A stretch of DNA of 64,000 nt from Nitrococcus mobilis Nb-231 (GTDB lineage Bacteria; Pseudomonadota; Gammaproteobacteria; Nitrococcales; Nitrococcaceae), in assembly GCF_000153205.1 (NCBI RefSeq), contig NZ_CH672427.1, positions 1,272,667 through 1,336,666 of the forward strand. The letters run 5' to 3'. Of this stretch, positions 1-9,709 are shown piece after piece. Numbering within the stretch: position 1 is the stretch's first letter; each line of letters starts with the position of its first letter. Under the pieces are notes generated by a model. The model saw only the letters and a program-made list of their open reading frames with translations, did no database searches and was not told where the DNA came from. Made by a program: the position numbers and the translations under genes.

Positions 1-1049
1 GGGGTCTCGAAGGTCATGGAACCTTCCCACATGGTGGCTACCCAGTTGAATACCTTCACCCCGGTGGGCACCGCGATCAACATGGTTGCATACATAAAGA
101 ACAGCTCACCGGCCAGCGGCATGCCGACAGTGAACATGTGATGCGCCCAAACGATAAACGATAGGAACGCGATCGAGGCGGTCGCATAGACCATCGAAGC
201 GTAACCGAACAGCGGCTTGCGGGCGAAGGTCGGGATGATCTGAGAGACGATCCCGAACGCCGGCAGAATCATGATGTACACCTCGGGATGCCCGAAGAAC
301 CAAAAGATGTGCTGGTACATCACGGGGTCGCCGCCGCCGGCGGCATTAAAGAAATGGGTGCCGAAATACTGGTCGGTAAGCAACATCGTAACCGCACCCG
401 CGAGCACCGGCATCGCGGCGATCAGCAGGAAGGCGGTGATAAGCCAGGTCCATATGAACAGTGGCATCATCATCAACGTCATCCCCGGCGCCCGCATGTT
501 GAAGATGGTGGCGATGATGTTAATGGCTCCCAAAATCGAGGACATGCCCATCAAATGGACTGCGAAGATAATGAACGGGAACGCTTGCCCCGTTTCCAGC
601 ATCAGCGGGGGATACATCGTCCAGCCACCGGCCGGCCCGCCACCGGGCATGAACAGGGTGGACAGCAACAGGGTGAATGCGAATGGCAGCAGCCAAAAGC
701 TCCAGTTATTCAACCGGGGCAGTGCCATATCCGGCGCACCGAGCATCATCGGTATCTGCCAGTTGGCGAGCCCGACGAAGCCCGGCATGATGGCGCCGAA
801 GATCATGACCAGCCCGTGCAGCGTGGTCATCTCATTGAAGAAATAAGGATCGACCAGCTGCATTCCTGGTTGGAAAAGCTCTGCCCGAATGATCAACGCC
901 ATTGTCCCGCCGATGAAGAACATCATCAGCGAAAACAACAGGTACAATGTACCGATATCTTTATGGTTGGTCGTGAAAACCCACCGTAAAAGCCCAGGCT
1001 CGGGCCCCTCGTGATGGTGGGCATCCGCCGCGTGGTCAACAGCACTCAT
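1..1049 (-). CDS. coxA: Cytochrome c oxidase subunit I, 3' end beyond the window
   Basis: Catalytic subunit of a haem-copper (aa3-type) terminal oxidase in the inner membrane, reducing O2 and pumping protons. About 349 N-terminal residues are visible; the gene runs off the left edge. The helices carry the haem-ligand region TTLHGLVM, the motif GHPEVY with the CuB histidine and its cross-linked tyrosine, and [10 protein letters not shown] with the paired CuB histidines. The start ATG follows a strong AGGAGG a few bases upstream. It lies 115 bp downstream of coxB on the same strand, the usual coxB-coxA order. Open antisense frames over this gene are shadows. Confidence 0.96.
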   Translation of the reverse strand, partial: MSAVDHAADAHHHEGPEPGLLRWVFTTNHKDIGTLYLLFSLMMFFIGGTMALIIRAELFQPGMQLVDPYFFNEMTTLHGLVMIFGAIMPGFVGLANWQIPMMLGAPDMALPRLNNWSFWLLPFAFTLLLSTLFMPGGGPAGGWTMYPPLMLETGQAFPFIIFAVHLMGMSSILGAINIIATIFNMRAPGMTLMMMPLFIWTWLITAFLLIAAMPVLAGAVTMLLTDQYFGTHFFNAAGGGDPVMYQHIFWFFGHPEVYIMILPAFGIVSQIIPTFARKPLFGYASMVYATASIAFLSFIVWAHHMFTVGMPLAGELFFMYATMLIAVPTGVKVFNWVATMWEGSMTFET

Positions 1050-1164
1050 TTAAAACCTCCTCGGCACGATTTCCTTAACATTCGGAAAAATCCCTCAACG
1101 CGTCGCCACCGCTTCGCGGAAAGCCGCATTGCACCGCCGCTGCGGCGGAGGCCACGCTGATCAG

Positions 1165-2046
1165 TTAGCTTTGAGTCTGAGCTACATCGATCGCAGGCGA
1201 GGGCTCGGCGGCGGCCTGTTCAGCACCTTCCGAGGCACTCTGGCGCTTTTTCTCCTCGGCCAGCCACTTCTTGTACTCCTCCGGAGTCTTGGCTATCACC
1301 ACGATCGGCATAAAGCCATGGTCACGCCCGCAAAGCTCGGCGCATTGTCCCCGATACACGCCAGGCTGCTCGATATTCGCCCACGCTCTGTTAATGTATC
1401 CAGGGATGGCATCCATTTTCCAGCCAAAATCCGGCACCCACCAGGAATGAATCACGTCATCAGCGGTGATCAGGAAACGAATCTTGGTATTGATCGGCAC
1501 CACCAACGGCTTATCCACATTGCGCAGATAATTATCCACCCGCTCCGGCCGCACCGAAGATCCCAGCACTCGGGCTTGGTTGCTCTGTTCGTCGAGCTTG
1601 CTGTAAAAGCTGACCCCCTCGCCGAGGTAGTCGTAGCGCCACTGCCATTGATAACCGGTGACTTTGATATCCATGTCGGCGTTATCGGTGTCGTACATCA
1701 ACACCAGCCCCCGAGTCGCGGCGATTGCCATGCCGACCAGGATAAGCAATGGAAGAACCGTCCAAACGATTTCTATGGTCGTATTGTGGTGAAACTGAGC
1801 GGCGACGGCACCTTGCGATTTGCGATGATAGTACATCGAATAACCCATCGCGCCGAAAACGATGATGCCGATAAAAATCGTGATCCACAGCACGAGCATG
1901 TTCAGATCGTAGTTCATGTGCGCAATGCTCGTTACGCCGTACGGCAGGTTCAATTCCCCGAGCCCTGCCCATGCCGGGGTCGCAGCAAGCGCCAACCCCC
2001 CTGTAAGGCCCGAAGTAATCGCGACCAATCGTTTATCCCATTTCAT
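1165..2046 (-). CDS. coxB: Cytochrome c oxidase subunit II
   Basis: CuA-bearing subunit that accepts electrons from cytochrome c. 293 residues: a cleavable signal peptide (about residues 1-26), two transmembrane helices (about 45-65 and 88-108), then a periplasmic cupredoxin domain. The CuA site is visible as CAELCGRDHGFMP (Cys-x3-Cys-x3-His-x2-Met), with the aromatic electron-entry patch YQWQWRYDY. The reading frame extends 19 codons upstream, but MKWDKRL at 2046 is chosen because GGAGG sits 9 nt upstream and the signal peptide begins there. First gene of the coxB-coxA unit. Confidence 0.95.
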   Translation of the reverse strand: MKWDKRLVAITSGLTGGLALAATPAWAGLGELNLPYGVTSIAHMNYDLNMLVLWITIFIGIIVFGAMGYSMYYHRKSQGAVAAQFHHNTTIEIVWTVLPLLILVGMAIAATRGLVLMYDTDNADMDIKVTGYQWQWRYDYLGEGVSFYSKLDEQSNQARVLGSSVRPERVDNYLRNVDKPLVVPINTKIRFLITADDVIHSWWVPDFGWKMDAIPGYINRAWANIEQPGVYRGQCAELCGRDHGFMPIVVIAKTPEEYKKWLAEEKKRQSASEGAEQAAAEPSPAIDVAQTQS

Positions 2047-2207
2047 CTTCTGCAACCTCCCCGAAGGTGATTTGTTCAGTAAGGCTTGCCCTAAATAAGA
2101 CAAAAAAACTCACAACACTACTTTGAACGCGCGCGATTCAAAATACCGCGGCATTCCGCCCTGAGAATCAGCTGTTAGAAAGCAACCTTAATTGCACTAG
2201 CCTTTCA

Positions 2208-2768
2208 TCAGGCCTTGCGGTGGGTAGCCCCGTCCTTACGCTCGATGGCCGGACTGATTCTTAGTCTTGCGATGGGGCCGCCCAGCCCCGCCATGGGACC
2301 GATCCAGCGGCGCAACTCCCCGGCCACCCGGGCCCGCTCCTCGTCGGCGAGGAAGCGACCCAACTCGACCTGCTCACCCCGTGAACGCACCGCCAAGCGC
2401 GTCGGGTACCACGGGTGTCCCGGCCCGGCCAAGATCACCTCGCTCCAAAGTCGATCGAAACTCCAATGCCGTTCCGGGCGGCGCCGTCCTTTATCGATTT
2501 CGACTTTGGACTCCGAAACATGGACGACCTCGGTATCATACGCCCGCTGCGCCGTGATGATGAGCGCCAACGTCAACGCCCCGATCTCCAAGCCGACAAA
2601 TGGCAGAATCAGCCACATGCCCATCAGAGCAAACACGCCCGCTGCGGCGAAACAGACGCCCGCCGTGAACAGCAGGAACAGCTTTGCCTGCCGCCAGGAT
2701 AATGCGACGTTTGGGCGCAAAATAAGGCACCAAGATCCATCCTTCTCGTCGTACTGTGTCGCAACCAT
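2208..2768 (-). CDS. DUF2244 family membrane protein
   Basis: 186-residue inner-membrane protein of the DUF2244 family, which commonly sits beside cytochrome c oxidase genes and is suspected, without proof, to help oxidase assembly. Two adjacent hydrophobic helices (about residues 28-72) are followed by a soluble domain with the family's WSFDRLW and LGRFLADEERARVAGELRRW segments. The start has GGAGG just upstream. It is co-oriented with coxB, 160 bp further upstream. Function is inferred only from context. Confidence 0.8.
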   Translation of the reverse strand: MVATQYDEKDGSWCLILRPNVALSWRQAKLFLLFTAGVCFAAAGVFALMGMWLILPFVGLEIGALTLALIITAQRAYDTEVVHVSESKVEIDKGRRRPERHWSFDRLWSEVILAGPGHPWYPTRLAVRSRGEQVELGRFLADEERARVAGELRRWIGPMAGLGGPIARLRISPAIERKDGATHRKA

Positions 2769-2922
2769 TACCCTCCACCTCCCGAGGAGGCGGTAAGCGC
2801 CTACTTCAGCTGCACGCGGTTACTCCACGGTGCGGGACATTTTATTGAGCCCGCAACCCAAAAACAACCTTAGCCGACATCGTTGATACTTGTAAAGGCC
2901 GAGCAAAGCAGGATAACGGCCG

Positions 2923-3813
2923 TCAACGCGCTCTAAATCGACGTCTCCCGAGCTCGGCCAGCGGGACGTGGATCGCACCCGAGCGATCCACCGTCTGACG
3001 CACGGGCTGCGTACCCCAGGCATGACCGTAGATCACTTCGTAGGTCGCAGGCAGCAACCCCTCGGCAGCACGCAAGCGCTCATAGGCGGCCTCCATGGCA
3101 AACCAACGCTGACGCCCGGTCAGCCCCCTATTACGGCCAACGATGATATTGTGAGCACCAAGGGCTTTGAGCTCGCGCATCAGATCGCGCGCACTACGGT
3201 AAGTCAAGGTAAAATATTCCATCTCCATGACCGGATCGGCCAGGCGCGCGCGCACCAGTGCATCGCCCACCTCGTGCATATCGACAAATCGGTTCACGTG
3301 CACATAGCCATCGACACACTCCCAAGATTGGCGCAGCTCTTTCAAGGTGTCCGGCCCAAAACTGGTGAACAGCAGTAAACCGTTCGGCCGCAGCACCCGC
3401 TGGATTTCACGAAAGACTCGCTCCGGATCGTTAACCCATTGGAATGTGAGATTGGAGAAAACGAGATCGAAGCTACCCGCGGCAAAGGGAAGCGACTCGG
3501 TATCGGCACAGGCACAGCGCAACCGCTGCAGCAAGGGAGCGCGGCGGCGAGCTCGGCGCAGCATAGCAGAGGCGACATCAAGCGCAACGAAGCGCGCACG
3601 CGGATAGCGCTGCATCAACCGGCGCGTCGTAGCTCCGGTGCCCGCCCCGATATCCAGAATCCAGCGCGGGTTCAACCGGATCAGCTCGAGGCGCTCGATC
3701 AGACGCTTGCCGACCTCTCGCTGCAGCACGGCCGTCGCATCGTAGCTCGCCGCCGCGGCATTGAAGGAGCGCCGCAGCAGCCGTTTGTCCAGACACTGCT
3801 GACCCGACTCCAT
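2923..3813 (-). CDS. bioC: Malonyl-ACP O-methyltransferase BioC
   Basis: SAM-dependent methyltransferase that esterifies malonyl-ACP so that fatty-acid synthase can build the pimeloyl chain of biotin. 296 residues. Class I methyltransferase motifs are clear: ILDIGAGTGATTRRL (SAM loop), FVALDVASAML, and SFDLVFSNLTFQWVNDPERV. The N-terminal RSFNAAAASYD is typical of BioC. The frame is open 13 codons further upstream, but the ATG at 3813 overlaps the bioB stop as TGATG, indicating translational coupling, so it is taken as the start. Confidence 0.92.
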   Translation of the reverse strand: MESGQQCLDKRLLRRSFNAAAASYDATAVLQREVGKRLIERLELIRLNPRWILDIGAGTGATTRRLMQRYPRARFVALDVASAMLRRARRRAPLLQRLRCACADTESLPFAAGSFDLVFSNLTFQWVNDPERVFREIQRVLRPNGLLLFTSFGPDTLKELRQSWECVDGYVHVNRFVDMHEVGDALVRARLADPVMEMEYFTLTYRSARDLMRELKALGAHNIIVGRNRGLTGRQRWFAMEAAYERLRAAEGLLPATYEVIYGHAWGTQPVRQTVDRSGAIHVPLAELGRRRFRAR

Positions 3814-4835
3814 CAGATCGGCCTCCGAATCCTCTTGCCGGCCGCTCCGCACACCGACCGATCAGACTCCGAACGCGCCTGAAAGCGTAAACCGAGCTTG
3901 GCGAACAAGACCCGATCGTGCTGCTCTTCGGGGTTATCGGTGGTGAGCAAGCGCTCACCATAGAAAATGCTATTGGCACCGGCCAAGAAACACAGGGCCT
4001 GCGTCTCGTCACTCATCTCACAGCGGCCAGCGGATAGCCGAATCCATGCCTTCGGCATGAGGATACGGCTGACCGCAATCACGCGAACCATCTCAAACGG
4101 CTCCACTGCCGGGGTGTCGTACAATGGCGTGCCCGGGACTTGGATGAGTTGATTGATCGGCACACTCTGCGGGTGTTCCGGGAGATTCGCCAAGGTACAG
4201 AGCATGCCCGCGCGGTCGGCACGGGTCTCACCCAAACCGATGATACCGCCGCAGCAGAGCTTGATTCCAGCGGCTCGAACATGCGCCAAAGTCTCGAGAC
4301 GATCCCGATAGGTTCGAGTCGTGATGACATTGGGGTAGTACTCGGGCGAAGTGTCGATGTTGTGATTGTAGTAGTCGAGGCCCGCCGTTTGCAGGCGCTG
4401 CGCCTGCGCAGCGGTGAGCATACCCAGAGTGGCACAGGTCTCCATTCCCAAGGCTTTGATCGCCCGCACCATTTCGATGACACGCGTTAGATCCCGATCT
4501 TTCGGGCGTCGCCAGGCCGCCCCCATGCAGAACCGCGTTGCACCGGCTGCGCGCGCCTTTTGTGCCGCGGCGAGCACCGTCTCGACGTTCATGAGCGCTT
4601 CAGGCTCGACACCGGCATGGTAGCGGATACTCTGGGGGCAATATTTACAGTCCTCCGGACAGCTGCCGGTTTTAATGCTTTGCAGCGTGCACACCTGAAC
4701 CTCATTCGGGTCAAAATAACGCCGATGAATCTCCTGGGCCTGGAACAGCAAATCGTTGAAGGCTTGCCCGAGCAGTTCCTCGACCTCGCTGTGTCGCCAG
4801 TCGTGGCGAATGTCTGCGCCCTCGCTCACTGCCAT
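3813..4835 (-). CDS. bioB: Biotin synthase
   Basis: Radical SAM enzyme inserting sulfur into dethiobiotin, the last step of biotin synthesis. 340 residues. The 4Fe-4S motif CPEDCKYC (Cys-x3-Cys-x2-Cys) and the BioB signatures [22 protein letters not shown] and [12 protein letters not shown] (with the conserved Arg of the 2Fe-2S site) are present. It forms a coupled bioB-bioC pair and is divergent from comF across 67 bp, which must hold both promoters. The C-terminal dozen residues look non-conserved, probably an extension. Confidence 0.96.
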   Translation of the reverse strand: MAVSEGADIRHDWRHSEVEELLGQAFNDLLFQAQEIHRRYFDPNEVQVCTLQSIKTGSCPEDCKYCPQSIRYHAGVEPEALMNVETVLAAAQKARAAGATRFCMGAAWRRPKDRDLTRVIEMVRAIKALGMETCATLGMLTAAQAQRLQTAGLDYYNHNIDTSPEYYPNVITTRTYRDRLETLAHVRAAGIKLCCGGIIGLGETRADRAGMLCTLANLPEHPQSVPINQLIQVPGTPLYDTPAVEPFEMVRVIAVSRILMPKAWIRLSAGRCEMSDETQALCFLAGANSIFYGERLLTTDNPEEQHDRVLFAKLGLRFQARSESDRSVCGAAGKRIRRPI

Positions 4836-4902
4836 CGGCTCGTTCTCCGCCGTAATGGGGTTATTCTCTCGAGTGGGAAACTAGCGTGTAAGCGATGGTA
4901 GC

Positions 4903-5643
4903 GTGGTCACGTTAACTGTCAACCGTCATTCCTCGCCATGGGTTTACCGATGGCTAAATCGTGTCCATACGCGGTTCTATCCCATGCGTTGCCGCTTTTG
5001 TGCCGCGCCAGGGGTGAACGGGCTCGAGCTATGCGAGCCTTGCGCCGCGGAGCTGCCCTGGCTGGATGCACAGTGCCGACAATGCGCGTTGCCGCTTACT
5101 GATACCGGCGAGGAGCGGCTGTGCGGCGGTTGCCTGCGCCACCCCCCGCCTTTCCGACACGTTCGCGCTCCGTTTCGCTATTGCCATCCCATCGATGCCT
5201 TGCTCAAGGCCCTAAAGTATGGGGGTGATCTTGCCGCGGCCCGGTGTTTGGGTGATTTACTCGCCGATTACCTGCACCGACGGGGCGTAGCGGTGCCCGA
5301 TGCAGTGATACCCGTTCCCCTGCATCCACAGCGGCTACGCCAACGGGGTTTTAATCAGGCGCTTGAGCTCGCTCGCCGCCTGGATGCCCCGCTCGCCCCG
5401 CAAATAGTCCGCCGCAGCCGTGCAACAGCCGCACAAACCGGCCTGGACAGAAGCGAACGCCGGAGTAACACGCGCGGGGCGTTCCAAGTAACAACACGCC
5501 ACGTACCGGCACACGTGGCCGTGATCGACGATGTTTTGACCACCGGAGCGACCGTAACCGAGCTGACCAAAACGCTACGCCGCGCCGGGGCCGAACGGGT
5601 CGAAATCTGGGTTATGGCACGCACTCCTCAGCTCGATAGGTAA
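4903..5643 (+). CDS. comF: ComF family phosphoribosyltransferase-like protein
   Basis: 246 residues with an N-terminal zinc-ribbon (cysteine pairs CRFC, CEPC, CRQC and CGGC in about the first 85 residues) and a C-terminal type I phosphoribosyltransferase domain with the PRPP loop [12 protein letters not shown]. ComF/GntX proteins are linked to DNA uptake and use in competent bacteria; the precise activity is unsettled. The GTG at 4903 is used, but the ATG at 4984 (MRCRFC) is a real alternative. Its 3' end overlaps the convergent ubiA by 16 bp. Confidence 0.88.
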   Translation: MVTLTVNRHSSPWVYRWLNRVHTRFYPMRCRFCAAPGVNGLELCEPCAAELPWLDAQCRQCALPLTDTGEERLCGGCLRHPPPFRHVRAPFRYCHPIDALLKALKYGGDLAAARCLGDLLADYLHRRGVAVPDAVIPVPLHPQRLRQRGFNQALELARRLDAPLAPQIVRRSRATAAQTGLDRSERRSNTRGAFQVTTRHVPAHVAVIDDVLTTGATVTELTKTLRRAGAERVEIWVMARTPQLDR

Positions 5644-6506
5644 TGCAAGGCGATCCCGATAAAAATCACGCCGCCGTAAATATTGTTGTTGAGGAAGGCA
5701 CGGAAGCATTCCGCGCGGCGACGGCCACGGATCAAATACTGCTGATAGCCGAACAACAGCGTAGCCAATGTCAGCGCGAACCAAAAAAACAGTCCAAGGT
5801 GCGCCAAGACACCGATCCAGATCAGTAGAGCAGTCATTAGCAGTTGCAGGAGGCCGATTGCGGCGCGGTCATGCCGGCCTAACAGGATCGCCGTAGACTT
5901 GAGACCGATTCTCAGATCGTCATCCCGATCCACCATGGCGTATTCGGTATCGTAAATGCTCGCCCAAATCACAGCCGTCAGGAAAATCAACCAGGCTATG
6001 GTCGGCACGTTGCCGGTCTGCGCCGCAAAGGCCATGGGAACCGCCCAACCAAAAGCGACGCCGAGGTGCACTTGCGGCAGGTGTGTATAGCGCTTCATGA
6101 ATGGGTAAGTAACTGCCAGCATTACAGCTACGACCGAAAGATAAATAGTCAGTCGATTCATCAGCAGAACCAGACCAAATGCAACCAAGCACAACAGCAC
6201 GAATAACGGCAACGCCTCCTGTGCGCGGACCGCGCCGATCGCCATGGGTCGATCATGGGTACGCTTGACCCGGCCGTCGAAACGGCGATCGGCATAGTCG
6301 TTAATCACACAGCCGGCTGCCCGCATCACCAGCACGCCGAGCAAGAAAACGCCCAAAACCCGAGGATCGGGCCGCCCGGCGGCCGCAATCCACAAGGCCC
6401 ACAACATAGGCCAGAGCAGTAAAAAGTTGCCGATCGGACGATGCAGCCGAGCCAGCCGCGCATACTGCACGGCGCGATCCAAGAGAGTGCTTGTCATCTG
6501 CTCCAT
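5628..6506 (-). CDS. ubiA: 4-hydroxybenzoate polyprenyltransferase
   Basis: Integral-membrane prenyltransferase joining the polyprenyl tail to 4-hydroxybenzoate in ubiquinone synthesis. 292 residues, close to the usual 290, with about eight helices. Both Asp-rich diphosphate/Mg motifs are visible: [15 protein letters not shown] near residue 75 and [13 protein letters not shown] near residue 195. The frame is open for 42 more codons upstream, but MEQMTST aligns with family N-termini, and the upstream part overlaps ubiC. Downstream partner of ubiC, 17 bp after its stop. Confidence 0.94.
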   Translation of the reverse strand: MEQMTSTLLDRAVQYARLARLHRPIGNFLLLWPMLWALWIAAAGRPDPRVLGVFLLGVLVMRAAGCVINDYADRRFDGRVKRTHDRPMAIGAVRAQEALPLFVLLCLVAFGLVLLMNRLTIYLSVVAVMLAVTYPFMKRYTHLPQVHLGVAFGWAVPMAFAAQTGNVPTIAWLIFLTAVIWASIYDTEYAMVDRDDDLRIGLKSTAILLGRHDRAAIGLLQLLMTALLIWIGVLAHLGLFFWFALTLATLLFGYQQYLIRGRRRAECFRAFLNNNIYGGVIFIGIALHYLSS

Positions 6507-6523
6507 TAAATGTGCCCGCCGAC

Positions 6524-7090
6524 TTAGAACGATTCGCCACCGGCGGCGCGAGCCGCCAGCGCCGGCAAAAATACTTCGGTGACCAATAACGGGTGCTCGG
6601 CGACGTGAAAAACCGACCGCCGTGCCCAGCAACCTGGCGCAACCGCTGTGCTCTGTACCACCTGACGATACAGACCGTCGTCCGCAGCCAAACGCGCGAT
6701 CTCGATCTTACCGCGGCTTACCGGGTGGCGCTTGAACAGGACGCTGCCAAGTGGTTGCTGACCCAGTTGCTGCAACCCGCGCAGGTGCCCGCGCAAGGTC
6801 TGTCCGGGAATGACACTGCGGCCATAAACCCACGCGCTGTCATCGCAGCACAACAAGACCTCGCGCAGCCAAACCCAATTTTTATGCCGCAGACCGAGAC
6901 GGCGAGCCTCGTCTAAAAACGGGGCGCCCCACCGTTCGCCTAAGACTTCGACATAAAAGCAACCAGAGCACTTGTGGCGTATCCGCCGCGTCAATGAACC
7001 CGGCTCATCCAACCACCGGCGCAGCAACGGCAATGCCATGCGCTGCAACGGTAACCGGCGCGGCCGCCACTTACGGACACCTCGATTCAC
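6524..7090 (-). CDS. ubiC: Chorismate lyase
   Basis: Converts chorismate to 4-hydroxybenzoate and pyruvate, the first committed step of ubiquinone synthesis; it feeds UbiA, encoded directly downstream. 188 residues. Family features are [13 protein letters not shown] near the N terminus, [10 protein letters not shown], the [14 protein letters not shown] segment, and the C-terminal [10 protein letters not shown] containing the catalytic glutamate. Confidence 0.93.
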   Translation of the reverse strand: MNRGVRKWRPRRLPLQRMALPLLRRWLDEPGSLTRRIRHKCSGCFYVEVLGERWGAPFLDEARRLGLRHKNWVWLREVLLCCDDSAWVYGRSVIPGQTLRGHLRGLQQLGQQPLGSVLFKRHPVSRGKIEIARLAADDGLYRQVVQSTAVAPGCWARRSVFHVAEHPLLVTEVFLPALAARAAGGESF

Positions 7091-7154
7091 CCGTTGCCTC
7101 GATTCGTCATCGTTTGCCCACCGCCCGCTTGTTTAGCTGCGAACCAAACCGGTC

Positions 7155-9248
7155 TCACACTCGAGCGTAGCGTTCACCTTCGCCGACCCATCGTGTAATC
7201 AGTGCATCAACCTGATCCGGACAGCCCCGAAGCAGTATGGCTGCCCAGCGCCGCACATCCGGCAAAAGATCGGTATCGCGCCGCAAATCCGCTATCCGAT
7301 AGTGCAGTTCGCCGGTCTGACGGGTACCGAGCAACTCTCCAGGGCCGCGCAGTTCCAAATCGCGTTGCGCGATCCGGAACCCATCCTGAGTGTAACGCAG
7401 GATCGCAAGACGGGCTTGCGCGGTCTGGCTCAGCGGGCCATGGTACATGAGTACGCAGCTGCTCGCAGTTGCCCCGCGCCCTATGCGGCCGCGCAACTGA
7501 TGCAGTTGCGCGAGGCCAAAACGCTCGGCGTTCTCGATGATCATAAGACTGGCGTTAGGCACATCGACACCGACTTCGATTACCGTGGTCGCGACCAGCA
7601 GTTGTAGCTCTCCAGCCTCGAAACCCGCCATTACCGCCTCTTTCTCCACACCTTTCATCCGGCCATGCACGAGGCCCACACGCAGCTCCGGTAGACTCTC
7701 GCGCAATCGCTGCGCGGTCGCCTCCGCCGCTTCCGCTTGGCATGCCTCGGATTCCTCCACCCGCGTGCATACCCAATAAGCCTGCCGCCCCTCGGCGCAG
7801 GCATGCCGAATACGCTCGATCACCTGCCCCCGCCTGGCATCGGAGATGGCAACCGTAATTATGGGCTTACGGCCCGGGGGCAGCTCATCGATCACCGAGA
7901 CGTCGAGATCAGCATAAGCCGTCATAGCCAAAGTGCGTGGAATGGGGGTCGCCGTCATTATGAGCTGGTGCGGCTGAATCTCCTCCACACCGCTTTTGTT
8001 CTTCAAGGCGAGCCGCTGATGTACGCCAAAGCGGTGTTGCTCATCGACAATGGCCAAACCCAGGCGGTGGAAGACCACCTGATCTTGGAACAGCGCATGT
8101 GTACCCATGACCACGCGTATCTCGCCGTTTGCCAGGCGTTTGATGTGCTCACGACGGCTACTGGCCGCCAACCGCCCGGTCAACCAGGCTGTTTCAACTC
8201 CGAGTGGGGCCAACCAACGCTGAAAGGTACGATAATGTTGCTCCGCCAGCAGCTCCGTTGGTGCCATAAACGCCACTTGCCAGCCGGCTTCTACAGTAGT
8301 CAACGCCGCCAAGGCAGCAATCACCGTTTTGCCGCAACCGACATCCCCTTGCACCAACCGCAACATGGGGCGAGCCTGCCCCATATCCTTAGCCACCTCC
8401 CGCATCACGCGACGCTGGGCCGAAGTAAGCCGAAACGGCAAACGAGCAAGCCAAGCCTCTAAGAGCGCGCCTGTTCCCTGGAGCTTCGGCGCCGACTTGG
8501 CGAGTTGCCGGTGGTCGCGCAATCGCAGCAGGCTCAAACGATGTGCCAGTAGCTCTTCAAGGATAAGCCGGCGCACCGCGGGGTGCCGCCGCGCTATAAG
8601 ATCAGTCGCCGAGGCGGTAGACGGCGGCGCATGCAGGAGGCGCAGAGCCTCTATCAGCTTGGGTAGCCCAAGCTCTTCCCGCAACCGTCGCGGCAACAAT
8701 TCAACCCCCGCACGCCCAGCCATCGCCTCCTCAAGTGCGCGGCGTGTCAGACGACGTAAGGAAGCCTGATCTAGGCCCTCGGTTGAGGGGTATACTGGCG
8801 TGAGTTCTTTTTCGCCGGAGATAGGTCGGCCTGGGGCGAACACTCGCCATTGCGGATGGGTCATCTGCAGGCCCAGTGGCCCTGAGCGCACTTCGCCGTA
8901 GCATAGCAACCGCACCCCTGCTTGGAGCCTCTTCCGCTGGTTCGGATAGAAATGAAAGAATTGCAGAGTCAGGCGGCCTGTGCCATCGCTAATCCGGCAC
9001 AGTAGCCGCCGGCGACGCCCCCCCACCACCTCAGCGAGTTCTACAACGCCTGCAACCAACGCGCTCTGCCCTGGACGGGCACGACCTAGAGGAAGGATCC
9101 TGGACCAATCCTCATAGCGCAACGGCAGATGGAATAACAGATCATCGACCCCACGGATGCCCAGCCGCGCCAACCGTGCGGCTCGACGCGGGTCTAGATC
9201 CTCCCAGCCAGTGAACGAAGCGTCGAGCGCACCCGCCGCGGTGCTCAT
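7155..9248 (-). CDS. recG: ATP-dependent DNA helicase RecG
   Basis: Branch-migrating DNA translocase that remodels stalled forks and Holliday junctions. 697 residues, usual length. An N-terminal OB-fold wedge domain (about 1-170) precedes the helicase core with Walker A GDVGCGKT, the DEQH-type box IVDEQHRFGVHQR, MTATPIPRTLAM (motif III), and the C-terminal helicase lobe VEVGVDVPNASLMIIENAERFGL followed by QLRGRIGRG. All core motifs look intact. It is the last gene of a minus-strand run starting at gmk. Confidence 0.97.
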   Translation of the reverse strand: MSTAAGALDASFTGWEDLDPRRAARLARLGIRGVDDLLFHLPLRYEDWSRILPLGRARPGQSALVAGVVELAEVVGGRRRRLLCRISDGTGRLTLQFFHFYPNQRKRLQAGVRLLCYGEVRSGPLGLQMTHPQWRVFAPGRPISGEKELTPVYPSTEGLDQASLRRLTRRALEEAMAGRAGVELLPRRLREELGLPKLIEALRLLHAPPSTASATDLIARRHPAVRRLILEELLAHRLSLLRLRDHRQLAKSAPKLQGTGALLEAWLARLPFRLTSAQRRVMREVAKDMGQARPMLRLVQGDVGCGKTVIAALAALTTVEAGWQVAFMAPTELLAEQHYRTFQRWLAPLGVETAWLTGRLAASSRREHIKRLANGEIRVVMGTHALFQDQVVFHRLGLAIVDEQHRFGVHQRLALKNKSGVEEIQPHQLIMTATPIPRTLAMTAYADLDVSVIDELPPGRKPIITVAISDARRGQVIERIRHACAEGRQAYWVCTRVEESEACQAEAAEATAQRLRESLPELRVGLVHGRMKGVEKEAVMAGFEAGELQLLVATTVIEVGVDVPNASLMIIENAERFGLAQLHQLRGRIGRGATASSCVLMYHGPLSQTAQARLAILRYTQDGFRIAQRDLELRGPGELLGTRQTGELHYRIADLRRDTDLLPDVRRWAAILLRGCPDQVDALITRWVGEGERYARV

Positions 9249-9268
9249 GCGTGTCCTGATCCGGTGGT

Positions 9269-9655
9269 TTAACCAGAGAGGCTCACTATGGCCTCCATCT
9301 CTATGGTCGCCGCTTTCGGTAGGGCGGCGACCCCGAGGGCCGCCCGAGCCGGGTAAGGTTCCTGAAAATACTCGCTCATGATTTCATTGACGCGGGCGAA
9401 ATGACTCAAGTCTGTGAGGTAGATGGTGAGTTTGACGATATCGGCAAGATCGCCGCCGGCTCCCTGACAAACGGCGCGAAGGTTATCGAAAACGCGCCGG
9501 GTCTGGATCGCAATGTCGCCCGCCACCAGTTCCATGGTCACGGGATCCAGGGGAATCTGGCCCGACAGGTAAACCGTCTCGCCCACGCGCACCGCCTGCG
9601 AGTACGGGCCAATGGCGCGCGGTGCATTGTCGGTATGAATAATCTCGCGACGCAT
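9269..9655 (-). CDS. ridA: RidA family reactive imine deaminase
   Basis: Hydrolyses reactive enamine/imine intermediates released by PLP enzymes such as threonine dehydratase, to 2-oxoacids and ammonia. 128 residues, full length. The conserved YPARAALGV contains the substrate-binding Arg, with AIGPYSQAV near the N terminus and the C-terminal IEMEAIV strand. It sits between spoT and recG, a common gammaproteobacterial arrangement. Confidence 0.95.
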   Translation of the reverse strand: MRREIIHTDNAPRAIGPYSQAVRVGETVYLSGQIPLDPVTMELVAGDIAIQTRRVFDNLRAVCQGAGGDLADIVKLTIYLTDLSHFARVNEIMSEYFQEPYPARAALGVAALPKAATIEMEAIVSLSG

Positions 9656-9709
9656 GATGGCTCCTCAATCAACCCATGGCAACTATCGGCGCTCGCAAAT
9701 CGAATCGCT

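Noticed and set aside
288..989. Plus-strand open frames over 271-989
   Set aside because: Shadows of coxA; the translations are low-complexity His/Arg/Gln-rich with no family features.
1129..2070. Long plus-strand open frame of 313 codons
   Set aside because: It lies antisense to coxB, whose CuA motif and signal peptide are unmistakable; GC-rich codon bias opens the opposite strand.
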